Part shown: positions 47,185-55,308 of the stretch, piece after piece
How the letters are laid out: each line of letters begins with the position of its first letter
Numbering within the stretch: the stretch's first letter is position 1
Assembly (NCBI RefSeq): GCF_001424665.1
Contig: NZ_LMQS01000005.1
Span: forward strand, 248,322-312,321
Origin: Methylophilus sp. Leaf416
GTDB lineage: Bacteria > Pseudomonadota > Gammaproteobacteria > Burkholderiales > Methylophilaceae
Length of the DNA: 64,000 bases
Direction: 5' to 3'
Notes under the pieces: generated by a model
Seen by the model: the letters and a program-made list of their open reading frames with translations, nothing else
What the model was told of the DNA's origin: nothing
The model's database searches: none
Program-made: the position numbers and the translations under genes

Positions 47185-48434
47185 CGCATGGCTGCCTCAA
47201 AGTGTTTGATAGCGGCCAGCGCACTGACCACTCCATCCTCGTGGAAACCATTCTTCCAGTAAGCGCCAGCATAGCCTGTGCGATGGTGACCACTGATATC
47301 AGCATGCTGTAACTGTGCCTGGGCGCCGGCCAGGGTATAAAGCGGATGGCGGTATTGCAGCTTTTTAATCACTTTGGCCGGGTTAATCGCATTGGTGTAG
47401 TTAAGCGTCACCAGCAAAGGCTCTGTTGAGCGTATGCCTTGCAGGATATTCATATTGTAAGTGACTTGTACTTTGTCAGTGGGCTGCGCTGCGACGTGAT
47501 AATTCCAGGCCGCCCACGCCAGTTTGCGCTTGGGCATTAAGCTCGCGTCAGTATGTAAAAAAACCGTATTGTCCTGATAGGGAATTGCACCGAGTACTTC
47601 AAGTTCACTATCCGTTGCTTCAGTGCCAAGAATGGTTAAGGCTTCGTCACTATGGCAGGCAAAAAACACATAATCAAATCGTTGAGGCTGTTTGTTGGTA
47701 AACGTAAGCGTGACGCCAGCACTGTCTCTTTCAACGGTTTTTACGGGAGAATTCAGATGGATACGATCACGATAACCGGCAGTCACTTTTTCAACATAAC
47801 TTGCTGAACCACCGATAATCGTGCGCCATTGCGGCCTGTCATCGATACTCAACATGCCATGGTGATGAAAGAAGCGCACAAAAAAGCGGGCAGGGAACTG
47901 CAACATTTGCTGTGCATCGGTTGACCAGATTGCAGCCCCCATCGGTACTATGTAGTCACGAATAAACTGTGGCGAGTAACCATTCAGCGATAAATATTCC
48001 CCTAACGGAATTTCATTGCCTTCTGCCAGCAAAGCCAAAGATTGTTTGTTGAAGCGCAGAATATCGCGAATCATACGGTAAAACTTTGGCGATAGCAGGT
48101 TACGCCGCTGCGCAAACAGGCTATTAAGAGAAGTGCCATTGTATTCAAGATGCGTGACTTCATTACGTACGCTAAAGCTCATGTCGCTGTTGCGCCAGGC
48201 CACACCTGCTTCAATCAATATGCGTTCGAACTCAGGATAAGTTTTATCGTTAAATACAATAAAACCGGTATCAACCGCATGTGTTTCTCCGGCGATTTCT
48301 ACATGGTGGGTATGGGTGTGGCCGCCAATGTAGTCATTGGCCTCAAACACAGTGACCTTATGCTGTTTATGCAGGTGATAGGCGAGGGTGTTTCCAGCAA
48401 TACCACTGCCGATAATGGCAATATTCAAGCCCAT
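47181..48434 (-). CDS. FAD-dependent amine-oxidase-like oxidoreductase (lipid cluster)
   Basis: 417 aa. FAD site NIAIIGSGIAGNTLAYHL (~4), VFEANDYIGGHTHTH (~30), VDTGFIVFNDKTYPEF (~55) and the C-terminal GYAGAYWKNGFHEDGVVSAL (~392) match the NAD(P)/FAD-dependent proteins linked to DUF1365 and CFA genes. Related genes have been associated with bacterial acyl-chain desaturation or furan-fatty-acid formation; whether this one acts so is inference. It is sandwiched between desaturase (2 bp) and DUF1365 (4-bp overlap). Confidence 0.88.
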   Translation of the reverse strand: MGLNIAIIGSGIAGNTLAYHLHKQHKVTVFEANDYIGGHTHTHHVEIAGETHAVDTGFIVFNDKTYPEFERILIEAGVAWRNSDMSFSVRNEVTHLEYNGTSLNSLFAQRRNLLSPKFYRMIRDILRFNKQSLALLAEGNEIPLGEYLSLNGYSPQFIRDYIVPMGAAIWSTDAQQMLQFPARFFVRFFHHHGMLSIDDRPQWRTIIGGSASYVEKVTAGYRDRIHLNSPVKTVERDSAGVTLTFTNKQPQRFDYVFFACHSDEALTILGTEATDSELEVLGAIPYQDNTVFLHTDASLMPKRKLAWAAWNYHVAAQPTDKVQVTYNMNILQGIRSTEPLLVTLNYTNAINPAKVIKKLQYRHPLYTLAGAQAQLQHADISGHHRTGYAGAYWKNGFHEDGVVSALAAIKHFEAAMR

Positions 48435-48436
48435 TG

Positions 48437-49378
48437 TTAATCGCCCTTCACAGCATGCTGGTTGCGTACATCTATGGGTACTTGCTTGAGATTCCAGATC
48501 AGACCCAATGCGGCCAACACTTTAAGACCGTAATAGGTAAAGTCTATCTCCCACCAGTAAAATCCTTGCTTTACTGAACCAGGATAGTGATGATGGTTGT
48601 TATGCCAGCCTTCGCCAAGTGTGAGCAGTGCTAGCAACCAGTTATTACGGCTGTGGTCGCGAGTGGCATATCTGCGGCTACCCCAGACATGGGCTAATGA
48701 GTTAATACAAAACGTGGCGTGATAGAGAACGATAGTAGAAACGACAAACCCCCAAACCAGCAACTGCCAGCCATTGGTATGCAGTTGCGGGACGTAAACA
48801 CGAAGCAATTCCCCTAATGCAAAAATAGCGGCCGCGAACCCAATAGGAACGATGCTATCAAAACGATCAAGCCAGCATAGCTCGCGAAAACGGGTAAGTT
48901 CACGCACCCGATCAAGCTGGGTCTTGAAACTGGCATGACTCAGAAACCAACCCAAATGGCTCCATAAAAAGCCTTGTTGATAGGGAGAGTGAATATCTTG
49001 TGGTTGATCGGCATGCACATGATGGTTGCGGTGATGGGCTGCCCACCACAATGGTCCACGTTGAACGGCGGTGGCACCAATGAGGGCAAACAGAAACTGC
49101 CCTGCGCGAGAAGTTTGAAAAGTTTTATGCGCAAAATAGCGATGATAAAAGCCGGTAATGGCAAACATGCGTGACACATACATGACCACGGCAAAGACAA
49201 CCGCAAACGGGCTCCAGCCAACCCAGAATAAAGCCACCAACGCCAGGTGCAAGGCTACAAATGGCACTACCCGCCACCAGTCGATACTCTCGGCACTGGC
49301 ATTGGCTGGTGGCTGATAACGCTGGTTATCCAGCCAGCCTACCAGCCTGCCAAATAGCCCCCAAATGCGGTAATGCAT
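48437..49378 (-). CDS. Fatty-acid (acyl-CoA type) desaturase
   Basis: 313 aa integral-membrane di-iron desaturase. The three histidine boxes are intact: HRYFAHKTF (~99), HRNHHVHAD (~136) and HNNHHHYPG (~269). Four membrane helices in the usual two pairs. It inserts a double bond (probably delta-9) into acyl chains, giving the substrate that CFA-type enzymes in the same cluster act on. Downstream of the lipocalin gene by 33 bp. Electron donor not encoded here. Confidence 0.92.
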   Translation of the reverse strand: MHYRIWGLFGRLVGWLDNQRYQPPANASAESIDWWRVVPFVALHLALVALFWVGWSPFAVVFAVVMYVSRMFAITGFYHRYFAHKTFQTSRAGQFLFALIGATAVQRGPLWWAAHHRNHHVHADQPQDIHSPYQQGFLWSHLGWFLSHASFKTQLDRVRELTRFRELCWLDRFDSIVPIGFAAAIFALGELLRVYVPQLHTNGWQLLVWGFVVSTIVLYHATFCINSLAHVWGSRRYATRDHSRNNWLLALLTLGEGWHNNHHHYPGSVKQGFYWWEIDFTYYGLKVLAALGLIWNLKQVPIDVRNQHAVKGD

Positions 49379-49411
49379 GTCACTTCCTTTTAAATAGCAA
49401 GCTTGATTAAA

Positions 49412-49975
49412 TTACAGGGGCGGTTTTGATGGTGCTTTTGCATTCAGGTGCGGGAAAATTTCCAGCTTGTTGATGTCATATCCCAACGCTTTGATTTTTG
49501 CCACCAGTTCGTTATAAGTCGCCTGATCTATCGCTGGCTTACGTGACATTAGCCAAACGTAATCGCGTTTGTTTCTGGCAACAATGGTGTGCTGGTAGTC
49601 ATCACTTAAATAAGTAATCAGGTATTCGGATTTGAAGGGCCACAGAAACTGCATTTTCCACTCAGCATTGCCACTATCCGGCACCACAAAACCTGTCGGA
49701 TGATAAACCTTAAGCTTGCCATCAAACCCACCCTGGTTGTACGTAAAGGTAGTCGCAATAGTGCCATCCGGATTTTTTTCATAATGCTCGACCGGGTTAT
49801 AGGGATCACGCTCCATAAAAGTGGGGATCGCCGCAATCACATACCAGTCACCCATAAAGCGATCAACATCGACTTTCTCGACCGTTTTGACCGGTGGTAA
49901 ATTTTGACAAGCACTCAGTCCGAATATACTCATTATACAAATCACTTTAATTAAATTTTTTAACATATTGATCAA
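49412..49975 (-). CDS. blc: Bacterial lipocalin (Blc-type lipoprotein)
   Basis: 187 aa. Signal peptide with lipobox GLSAC (Cys ~23), so membrane-anchored. Lipocalin motif DRFMGDWYVIAAIPTFMERD (~38) is the GxW signature; YLITYLSDDYQHTIVARNKR (~117) and VWLMSRKP (~139) complete the family. Blc binds fatty acids or lysophospholipids and is thought to serve membrane repair, which fits the neighbouring acyl-modifying genes. ATG at codon 4 is an alternative start. Confidence 0.9.
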   Translation of the reverse strand: MINMLKNLIKVICIMSIFGLSACQNLPPVKTVEKVDVDRFMGDWYVIAAIPTFMERDPYNPVEHYEKNPDGTIATTFTYNQGGFDGKLKVYHPTGFVVPDSGNAEWKMQFLWPFKSEYLITYLSDDYQHTIVARNKRDYVWLMSRKPAIDQATYNELVAKIKALGYDINKLEIFPHLNAKAPSKPPL

Positions 49976-49983
49976 ATAGCCTT

Positions 49984-50643
49984 TTAGACTAGTTTATAAA
50001 CGATTTTGTAACCCTCTGGCGTAATGGATTCAAGAGCAACCCACGCTTGTTGCTGGTCATACCAGAGTGTAATCTTTAACTTATCCTTGCCATTCAGGCG
50101 ACCATTCAGGCGATATTGACGGGTCTGTGTGCTTTGGCCTTTAACCATAATTGTTTTAGGACCTTCATCCGTTACCGTCACATCCAGATATTCAGCATTT
50201 TGCGGATTAAGCAGTCGCGGCTGTTTGAGGATTTCAGGGTTCCAGTAAGCAAAAGTCATGGTGCATGCGGGTAAAGTTTGCTGGTCAGAGTTTTTCGCGC
50301 TGTGTTTATCGACCACAAATTGTTTGTCTTGCAGCTGCCCATTTACGTCTGTGACGACTTTATTTTCTTCGGTGTGCGCCTTTAAACTGTTCAGGCATGC
50401 ACCTTGCCATGTTTCATCTGCCTGATGTGTGTAGCGATACGCGTTAATAAATAACACTTTTACATTGAAATCAGCACGGCTTTGCAACTGGTTGTTATTA
50501 AACGCAAAGGTATGGGTACCAATTTTTTGTTTATCCAGCCAAACCTCAAACGTCCAGTCTTTCGCTTGGGCGGTCGACAACATACCTAGACTTAAGGCAG
50601 TAAAAGCCAAAAACTGTTTTGCTTTATTAATCAAATTGATCAC
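49984..50643 (-). CDS. DUF6134-like secreted protein
   Basis: 219 aa from GTG 50643, five bases after the DUF1295 stop. The frame stays open to 50706, but that extension overlaps DUF1295 coding sequence. Signal peptide QFLAFTALSLGMLSTAQA, then DWTFEVWLDKQKIGTHTFAF, the opening of the DUF6134 family. Remaining strands (ADFNVKVLFINAYRYTHQAD) fit a soluble periplasmic beta-rich protein. Function unknown; the family is found in CFA/DUF1365/DUF2878 clusters. Family assignment from motif memory, so moderately sure. Confidence 0.75.
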   Translation of the reverse strand: MINLINKAKQFLAFTALSLGMLSTAQAKDWTFEVWLDKQKIGTHTFAFNNNQLQSRADFNVKVLFINAYRYTHQADETWQGACLNSLKAHTEENKVVTDVNGQLQDKQFVVDKHSAKNSDQQTLPACTMTFAYWNPEILKQPRLLNPQNAEYLDVTVTDEGPKTIMVKGQSTQTRQYRLNGRLNGKDKLKITLWYDQQQAWVALESITPEGYKIVYKLV

Positions 50644-50647
50644 GCAT

Positions 50648-51409
50648 CTACTCGCTTTTTGGAATGCCAGGAATAAAAGCATTGGTATTTTTGACGTAAG
50701 CAGCATAACCGGGACGGCGGCTATGGATAGTTTTCTCCATCAAGCTGACACCACTCACTTTCAATAGTAATAAGGTCATGATGATGGGCGATAGCCATAC
50801 CCAGGGATTGCCGGTAGCGGCGCCAAATAAAGCGAAACCCCACCAGATCAGGCTCTCACCAAAGTAATTGGGGTGGCGGCTGTAGCGCCAAAGGCCGGTG
50901 TTTAATACGGCATTTTCGTTTTCAGCTTGATTGCGGAAGCGCATTAACTGGATATCAGCCACGACTTCCCAGTAAAAACCAATCAAAAACAACGCAACAC
51001 CGGCGTAATCCAACCAGAGTAAAGGTGCTTGATCATGGATGGCAGCATATAAAGGATAAGAAATGATCCAGGCCAGCACTGCCTGAAATGCAAAAATGAT
51101 ATAAACGCTTTTAAACCAGAAGTGTGGTTCGTTATTTTTACGGATAGTTTCATAGCGGTGGTCTTCCTTGCCCCAGTTGCGCCAGGTAAGAAAGATACTC
51201 AATCTAAGTGACCACAATGTGACTGCTGCCAATACCAGGCAGGCGCGCAAAGATAGATCATAGGTAAAGATGGCAGTAATAAAGGCGGTGATTGCCATAA
51301 ACAGGCTCCACATACTGTCGACATGGCTGTAATGGCGGGTAGCGAAGCTTAAAAGCCAGCCGCTCAGGGCAAACATCAAAATCGCAATCAATGCATAAAA
51401 GTAGATCAT
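50648..51409 (-). CDS. DUF1295 membrane protein (steroid 5-alpha-reductase-like fold)
   Basis: 253 aa from ATG 51409, which overlaps the DUF2878 stop (ATGA). A longer frame to 51496 lies within the DUF2878 coding sequence. About seven membrane helices. LRLSIFLTWRNWGKEDHRYE (~84), TGLWRYSRHPNYFGESLIWW (~181-200) and SRRPGYAAYVKNTNAFIPGI (~230) are DUF1295/isoprenylcysteine-methyltransferase-like motifs. It is probably a NADPH-dependent reductase or methyltransferase acting on a lipid. Confidence 0.9.
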   Translation of the reverse strand: MIYFYALIAILMFALSGWLLSFATRHYSHVDSMWSLFMAITAFITAIFTYDLSLRACLVLAAVTLWSLRLSIFLTWRNWGKEDHRYETIRKNNEPHFWFKSVYIIFAFQAVLAWIISYPLYAAIHDQAPLLWLDYAGVALFLIGFYWEVVADIQLMRFRNQAENENAVLNTGLWRYSRHPNYFGESLIWWGFALFGAATGNPWVWLSPIIMTLLLLKVSGVSLMEKTIHSRRPGYAAYVKNTNAFIPGIPKSE

Positions 51410-51942
51410 GCGGGTTTCCCGAGAATGGTTTGAGAGAACTGCCGGCGTATCCAAAACATTAATGGCATGGCGATTGCCCATTCCAGCGCTACCCACGCCA
51501 GGCTAAGCGTGGGATGGGGCAGGTGTATCACCTGTAATTTTGCGGAGCCAAGATAAGCCAGAGGGCCAAAAATGCCACCCAGTATTGCTGCAAGCATAGG
51601 TTTAGGCTGTAACCAGCGCATGCTGACGTTTAAGGTACAGGCAAATGCCAGCCATAATGCAATCATCCAGAGTGGAATATAACTTGTCCAGAATTCCGGG
51701 TATTCAAAACTGATCAATCCCATGTAATAGCCTATCTGGTCAAGCAAGCAGCCAATCAAAGCGGTGATGATGAGCGGTAAAGCTTGCTGCCAGCCTTCAA
51801 CCCACTCTAAATGGGCTAGAGTAAAAATGATGACCAGCAGGAAAACAGCAAAACCCAATCCTGGTTTAGCTGATAGCACACACGCCCACCAAAGAATTTG
51901 GAACGAGATAAAATTAAATATAATCAATTTATTAGAGTTCAT
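51406..51942 (-). CDS. DUF2878 membrane protein
   Basis: 178 aa with five membrane helices. Opening IIFNFISFQILWWACVLSA and WTSYIPLWMIALWLAFACTL (~84) with a conserved aromatic pattern match DUF2878. No known function; occurs with DUF1295, DUF1365 and CFA-family genes in a lipid-modification cluster. The ATG lies 17 bp after the stop of the CFA-like methyltransferase, and its stop overlaps the DUF1295 start. Confidence 0.88.
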   Translation of the reverse strand: MNSNKLIIFNFISFQILWWACVLSAKPGLGFAVFLLVIIFTLAHLEWVEGWQQALPLIITALIGCLLDQIGYYMGLISFEYPEFWTSYIPLWMIALWLAFACTLNVSMRWLQPKPMLAAILGGIFGPLAYLGSAKLQVIHLPHPTLSLAWVALEWAIAMPLMFWIRRQFSQTILGKPA

Positions 51943-51959
51943 ATTTAATGTTTAACTTC

Positions 51960-53066
51960 TCATTTTTTCGAGAACAAATAATGACTTACCCACCAGGTTT
52001 GTCCTTGGTTATAGCCGAATAGCTCGGCACATGCCATATAGAATATTCGCCAGCGCTGCCGCCACAGTTCAGCGTCATCTGTACCATATATAGATTGCAG
52101 CACCGGGGTAAGCAAAGCATGATTTTGGTCCATATTTTCCAGCCATGCATTGGCAGTTTTTTCGTAGTGAGTGCCGTCCCAGCGCCATTTTTCGATGATT
52201 TTCAAATCATCCTGGAAATATAGTGGCAGATCGTCACTGGGCATCATGCCGCCACTAAAAAAATACTGACTCATCCAGTCATCATCCGCCTTGACATCAA
52301 ATGTATAAGGCACGTGACGATGCACAAAAATATGCTTGAAAAACAATCCATCAGACTTTAACCAGCGCGCTACTTTGGCATATAAAACCTGGTAATTCCG
52401 CATGTGCTCGAACATCTCTACCGATACTATGCGGTCAAACGTTTGATCGGTATCGAACACATTCATATCCGCGGTAATGATGTTGATATTAGAAAGCCCA
52501 CGCAGGTTGGCCTGCTGCAAAATATATTCCCGCTGTGAGGCGGAATTAGAAACACCAGTGATTCGGGCATTCGGGTAATGACTGGCCATCCAGAACGTTA
52601 ATGAACCCCACCCGCAGCCTAATTCCAATATCTGTTGACCATCTTGTAGCAGTGCATGCGCACAGGTCTGTGAAAGTGCTAATTGCTCTGCTTCATCCAA
52701 AGTTTTTGTTTCAGGTGACCAGTAGCAACTGCTGTATTTACGATTAACGCCCAGGCAATAGTTATAAAATATGGCGGGGACTTCGTAATGCTGCGCATTT
52801 GCCTTTTCCGGTAGGGGAGCAATCTCAGAACTTTGCATCTGCTCTATAAATTTGATAAGTGCAGATTGCGCGCGTTCGCAATTTTCTTCATTGATTTCAA
52901 TTAACCTGTCCTTGCATAGCTTTTGTATTCCTTTCCGGATAAGTGCATCAGGTATCAGGCCTTTTTCGGCAAGTTTTAGCGCTGCAGTTGCAATTGAACT
53001 CATATTTATTATCGCACTAACTATTTCGTTGTTGTTAAGTCCATCATAAACTGAGTTTAGTTTCAT
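51960..53066 (-). CDS. CFA/coclaurine N-methyltransferase-like SAM methyltransferase
   Basis: 368 aa. Lacks the N-terminal accessory domain of the cfa product at 45080 and differs in motifs. HYEVPAIFYNYCLGVNRKYS (~92), ILELGCGWGSLTFWMASHYP (~145, SAM loop), VSVEMFEHMRNYQVLYAKVA (~213), DDDWMSQYFFSGGMMPSDDL (~260) and GTHYEKTANAWLENMD (~303). The blocks FEHMRNY and YFFSGGMMPS resemble plant coclaurine N-methyltransferase-type CFA-like proteins. Likely methylates an unsaturated fatty acyl chain. First gene of the minus-strand lipid series; its promoter should be in 53067-53184. Confidence 0.87.
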   Translation of the reverse strand: MKLNSVYDGLNNNEIVSAIINMSSIATAALKLAEKGLIPDALIRKGIQKLCKDRLIEINEENCERAQSALIKFIEQMQSSEIAPLPEKANAQHYEVPAIFYNYCLGVNRKYSSCYWSPETKTLDEAEQLALSQTCAHALLQDGQQILELGCGWGSLTFWMASHYPNARITGVSNSASQREYILQQANLRGLSNINIITADMNVFDTDQTFDRIVSVEMFEHMRNYQVLYAKVARWLKSDGLFFKHIFVHRHVPYTFDVKADDDWMSQYFFSGGMMPSDDLPLYFQDDLKIIEKWRWDGTHYEKTANAWLENMDQNHALLTPVLQSIYGTDDAELWRQRWRIFYMACAELFGYNQGQTWWVSHYLFSKK

Positions 53067-53184
53067 CGTGCAAAAAATTTTTAAATGGCCGCCTTGGGGT
53101 AGTGGCGTTTACTTGGAGACTTAACTGTTTCAAGTTTATATTTAACATGTATACTAATCTGTATAGTTTACTAGATATTTTGAG
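53067..53184. promoter_or_regulatory. Divergent promoter region of lipid cluster and PQQ dehydrogenase
   Basis: 118 bp between divergent genes. On the plus strand TATACT near 53151 could be a -10 for the dehydrogenase, with only a weak TTTCAA as -35. I cannot assign minus-strand boxes. Confidence 0.35.
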
Positions 53185-54984
53185 ATGAAACCCTCTATGA
53201 CGCGTACACTTTTTCGTTATTTAAGCTTGGCATCTATCACAGCCTTAATGGCTTGCACACAAGTTTCCAAGCCGACTTCAAGCAATACCGGCAATGTAGA
53301 TTGGCCAAGTTATGGCTTAGATCTGAAGTCGCAGCGGTTTTCAAATCTGTCACAAATAAATCAGCATAATGTCTCAACATTAAAAACAGCCTGGAAAGTG
53401 GAAACTGGCGTCAAAGCGACATTCCAGGCCACACCCATCGTGGTGAATGGCATCATGTATGTCAGCCTGCCTTTTAATCATGTATTGGCGCTAGATGCAG
53501 CAACGGGTAAACAACTCTGGAAATATTCGCATGATCGCAAAGCAGATTGGGCCATGTGTTGCGGACCTGCCAATCGCGGCGTCGCAGTGGCTCAAGACAA
53601 GGTATATATTGGTACCGTAGATGCAAGATTAATCGCGCTAGATGCTAAAACCGGACAAAAACTTTGGGATATTGATGTAGCAGCCAGCCAGGTGACTACA
53701 GAGCAGCAAGGTACATTAAATAGCAGCGACCCTAATAAAACCCGAAAAATCACTGGTGGCACCGGCGTAGGCATTGCCATGGCGCCGGTCGTGTTTAACA
53801 ACAAGGTCATCATCGGCATTACCGGCGTAGGTTATGGATTACATATTGATAATCCTCGCAGCGATGCGCCATTGGGTGCCGTGATTGGCGTCACTGGGCG
53901 CTATGGTCGTCCTGGCTTTCTGGCTGCATTTGATGCGAACGATGGGCATCGTGTCTGGCAGTTTGATACTATCCCGACCAAAGGATGGGAAGGCAACTTT
54001 ACGACGCAAACCTCTGATGGCAGCCATTTTGAACGTGATGTTGCAGAAGAGAAAGCGGCGCTTAAAACATATCCTGATGCTGCCACTTTTGGTGGAGGAT
54101 CAGCGTGGAGCACGCCTGCCATTGATGCCAATACCAATACCTTGTATTTCGGAACCGGCAATCCATCGCCGCAAATGAATGATGTTTCAAGACCCGGAGA
54201 TAATTTATATACCGTCTCATTGGTCGCACTGGATACCGAGACCGGTAAATATAAGTGGCATTATCAGCAAGTGCCACATGACTTGTGGGGATACGATTTA
54301 GCAAGCCCGCCTGTCCTGTTTCAATACAATCATCATGGCAAAAATATTGCTGCTGTGGGGCAAGCCAGCAAAACAGGATGGTTCTATATTCATGATCGGG
54401 TCACTGGTGAATTTTTAGCCAAATCGGAAGCGTTTGTGCCGCAACATAACCTGTTTAAAAAACCTAGCATAGAAGGGACAGTCGTTTATCCTGGGATACT
54501 TGGCGGTTCAAACTGGTCGCCTGCCAGCGTAGATGAGCAACAACAAAAAGTGTTCGTCGCTGCTATGCATAGCCCGATCAAGTACACCATCCATGAAACA
54601 GATAACGATGATGGCAAGCATTCTATGCGCTATACATCCAGCGAACCTACCGATGATGCGCGTTGGGGTTTGTTAAGCGCGATTGATTTGAATTCCGGAA
54701 AAATCGCCTGGCAGCAAAAAACGGCACAACCCCTGGTAGGCGGCGTGTTATCGACAGCAGGGGGCTTGTTATTTTCAGGTGAAGGCAATGGCATGTTTAC
54801 AGCTTATGCCAGCCAAACAGGTAAACCCTTATGGCATTATCAATCGGAATATGGTGTGAATGCGCCACCTATTACTTACCAGGTAAATGGCGAGCAATAT
54901 ATTGCAGTCGTAAGCGGCGGTAACTCATTATTTGGTTTTAAACAAGGCGATAGCGTTCTCACATTTAAGCTGCCAAAACCTTAG
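53185..54984 (+). CDS. PQQ-dependent dehydrogenase family lipoprotein, divergent active site
   Basis: 599 aa eight-bladed propeller protein. Signal peptide with lipobox ALMAC (Cys ~24). PQQ-binding blade motifs throughout (DAATGKQLWKY, DAKTGQKLWDI, DTETGKYKWHY) and the vicinal disulfide Cys125-Cys126 (MCCGPANRG) of methanol/alcohol dehydrogenases. AWSTPAIDANTNTLYFGTGN (~310) has the metal-ligand Asn. The catalytic-aspartate block HDLWGYD has Gly369 where HDxWDYD has Asp, while Asp371 is kept. No methanol-dehydrogenase partner genes or cytochrome are near. Substrate unknown; activity uncertain. Confidence 0.85.
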   Translation: MKPSMTRTLFRYLSLASITALMACTQVSKPTSSNTGNVDWPSYGLDLKSQRFSNLSQINQHNVSTLKTAWKVETGVKATFQATPIVVNGIMYVSLPFNHVLALDAATGKQLWKYSHDRKADWAMCCGPANRGVAVAQDKVYIGTVDARLIALDAKTGQKLWDIDVAASQVTTEQQGTLNSSDPNKTRKITGGTGVGIAMAPVVFNNKVIIGITGVGYGLHIDNPRSDAPLGAVIGVTGRYGRPGFLAAFDANDGHRVWQFDTIPTKGWEGNFTTQTSDGSHFERDVAEEKAALKTYPDAATFGGGSAWSTPAIDANTNTLYFGTGNPSPQMNDVSRPGDNLYTVSLVALDTETGKYKWHYQQVPHDLWGYDLASPPVLFQYNHHGKNIAAVGQASKTGWFYIHDRVTGEFLAKSEAFVPQHNLFKKPSIEGTVVYPGILGGSNWSPASVDEQQQKVFVAAMHSPIKYTIHETDNDDGKHSMRYTSSEPTDDARWGLLSAIDLNSGKIAWQQKTAQPLVGGVLSTAGGLLFSGEGNGMFTAYASQTGKPLWHYQSEYGVNAPPITYQVNGEQYIAVVSGGNSLFGFKQGDSVLTFKLPKP

Positions 54985-55308
54985 ACATATTTTTAACTTA
55001 AAGCCAGAGAAGCCAATATTAAACACGGTAATAAGAAACGATTTTCAATCAGTTATTGTAATAATTAATTTAAGTAAAAATAATAATTGACATGTAAATA
55101 CACTACGAATAGATTAGCGTAAATATGTATTTACTTACTGCTTCTGAGCACTTGATTGCCCATGCAAAAAAATGCTCGATTATTTTTTTAAATCAAAAAC
55201 TTACAAATAGTAAATGATGGTTGAACGTTGTCGAACCATAAACGTCAAACATCGACTTAAAAGCAATACAGACTTATCCTTGAAATTAAAAAAAAGATAG
55301 GAATCGCA
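54985..55308 (+). promoter_or_regulatory. Intergenic region upstream of hybrid histidine kinase
   Basis: 324 bp, AT-rich. It holds the sigma-70-like promoter at 55087-55115 and an imperfect hairpin ATGGTT/AACCAT (55217-55239) in the leader. I see no terminator for the dehydrogenase and no gene. Confidence 0.5.
55087..55115 (+). promoter_or_regulatory. Sigma-70 type promoter for the histidine kinase gene
   Basis: TTGACA (55087-55092), 17-base spacer, TAGATT (55110-55115). The -35 is perfect; the -10 matches TATAAT at four positions. It would give a leader of about 190 bases before the ATG at 55309. Confidence 0.5.
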
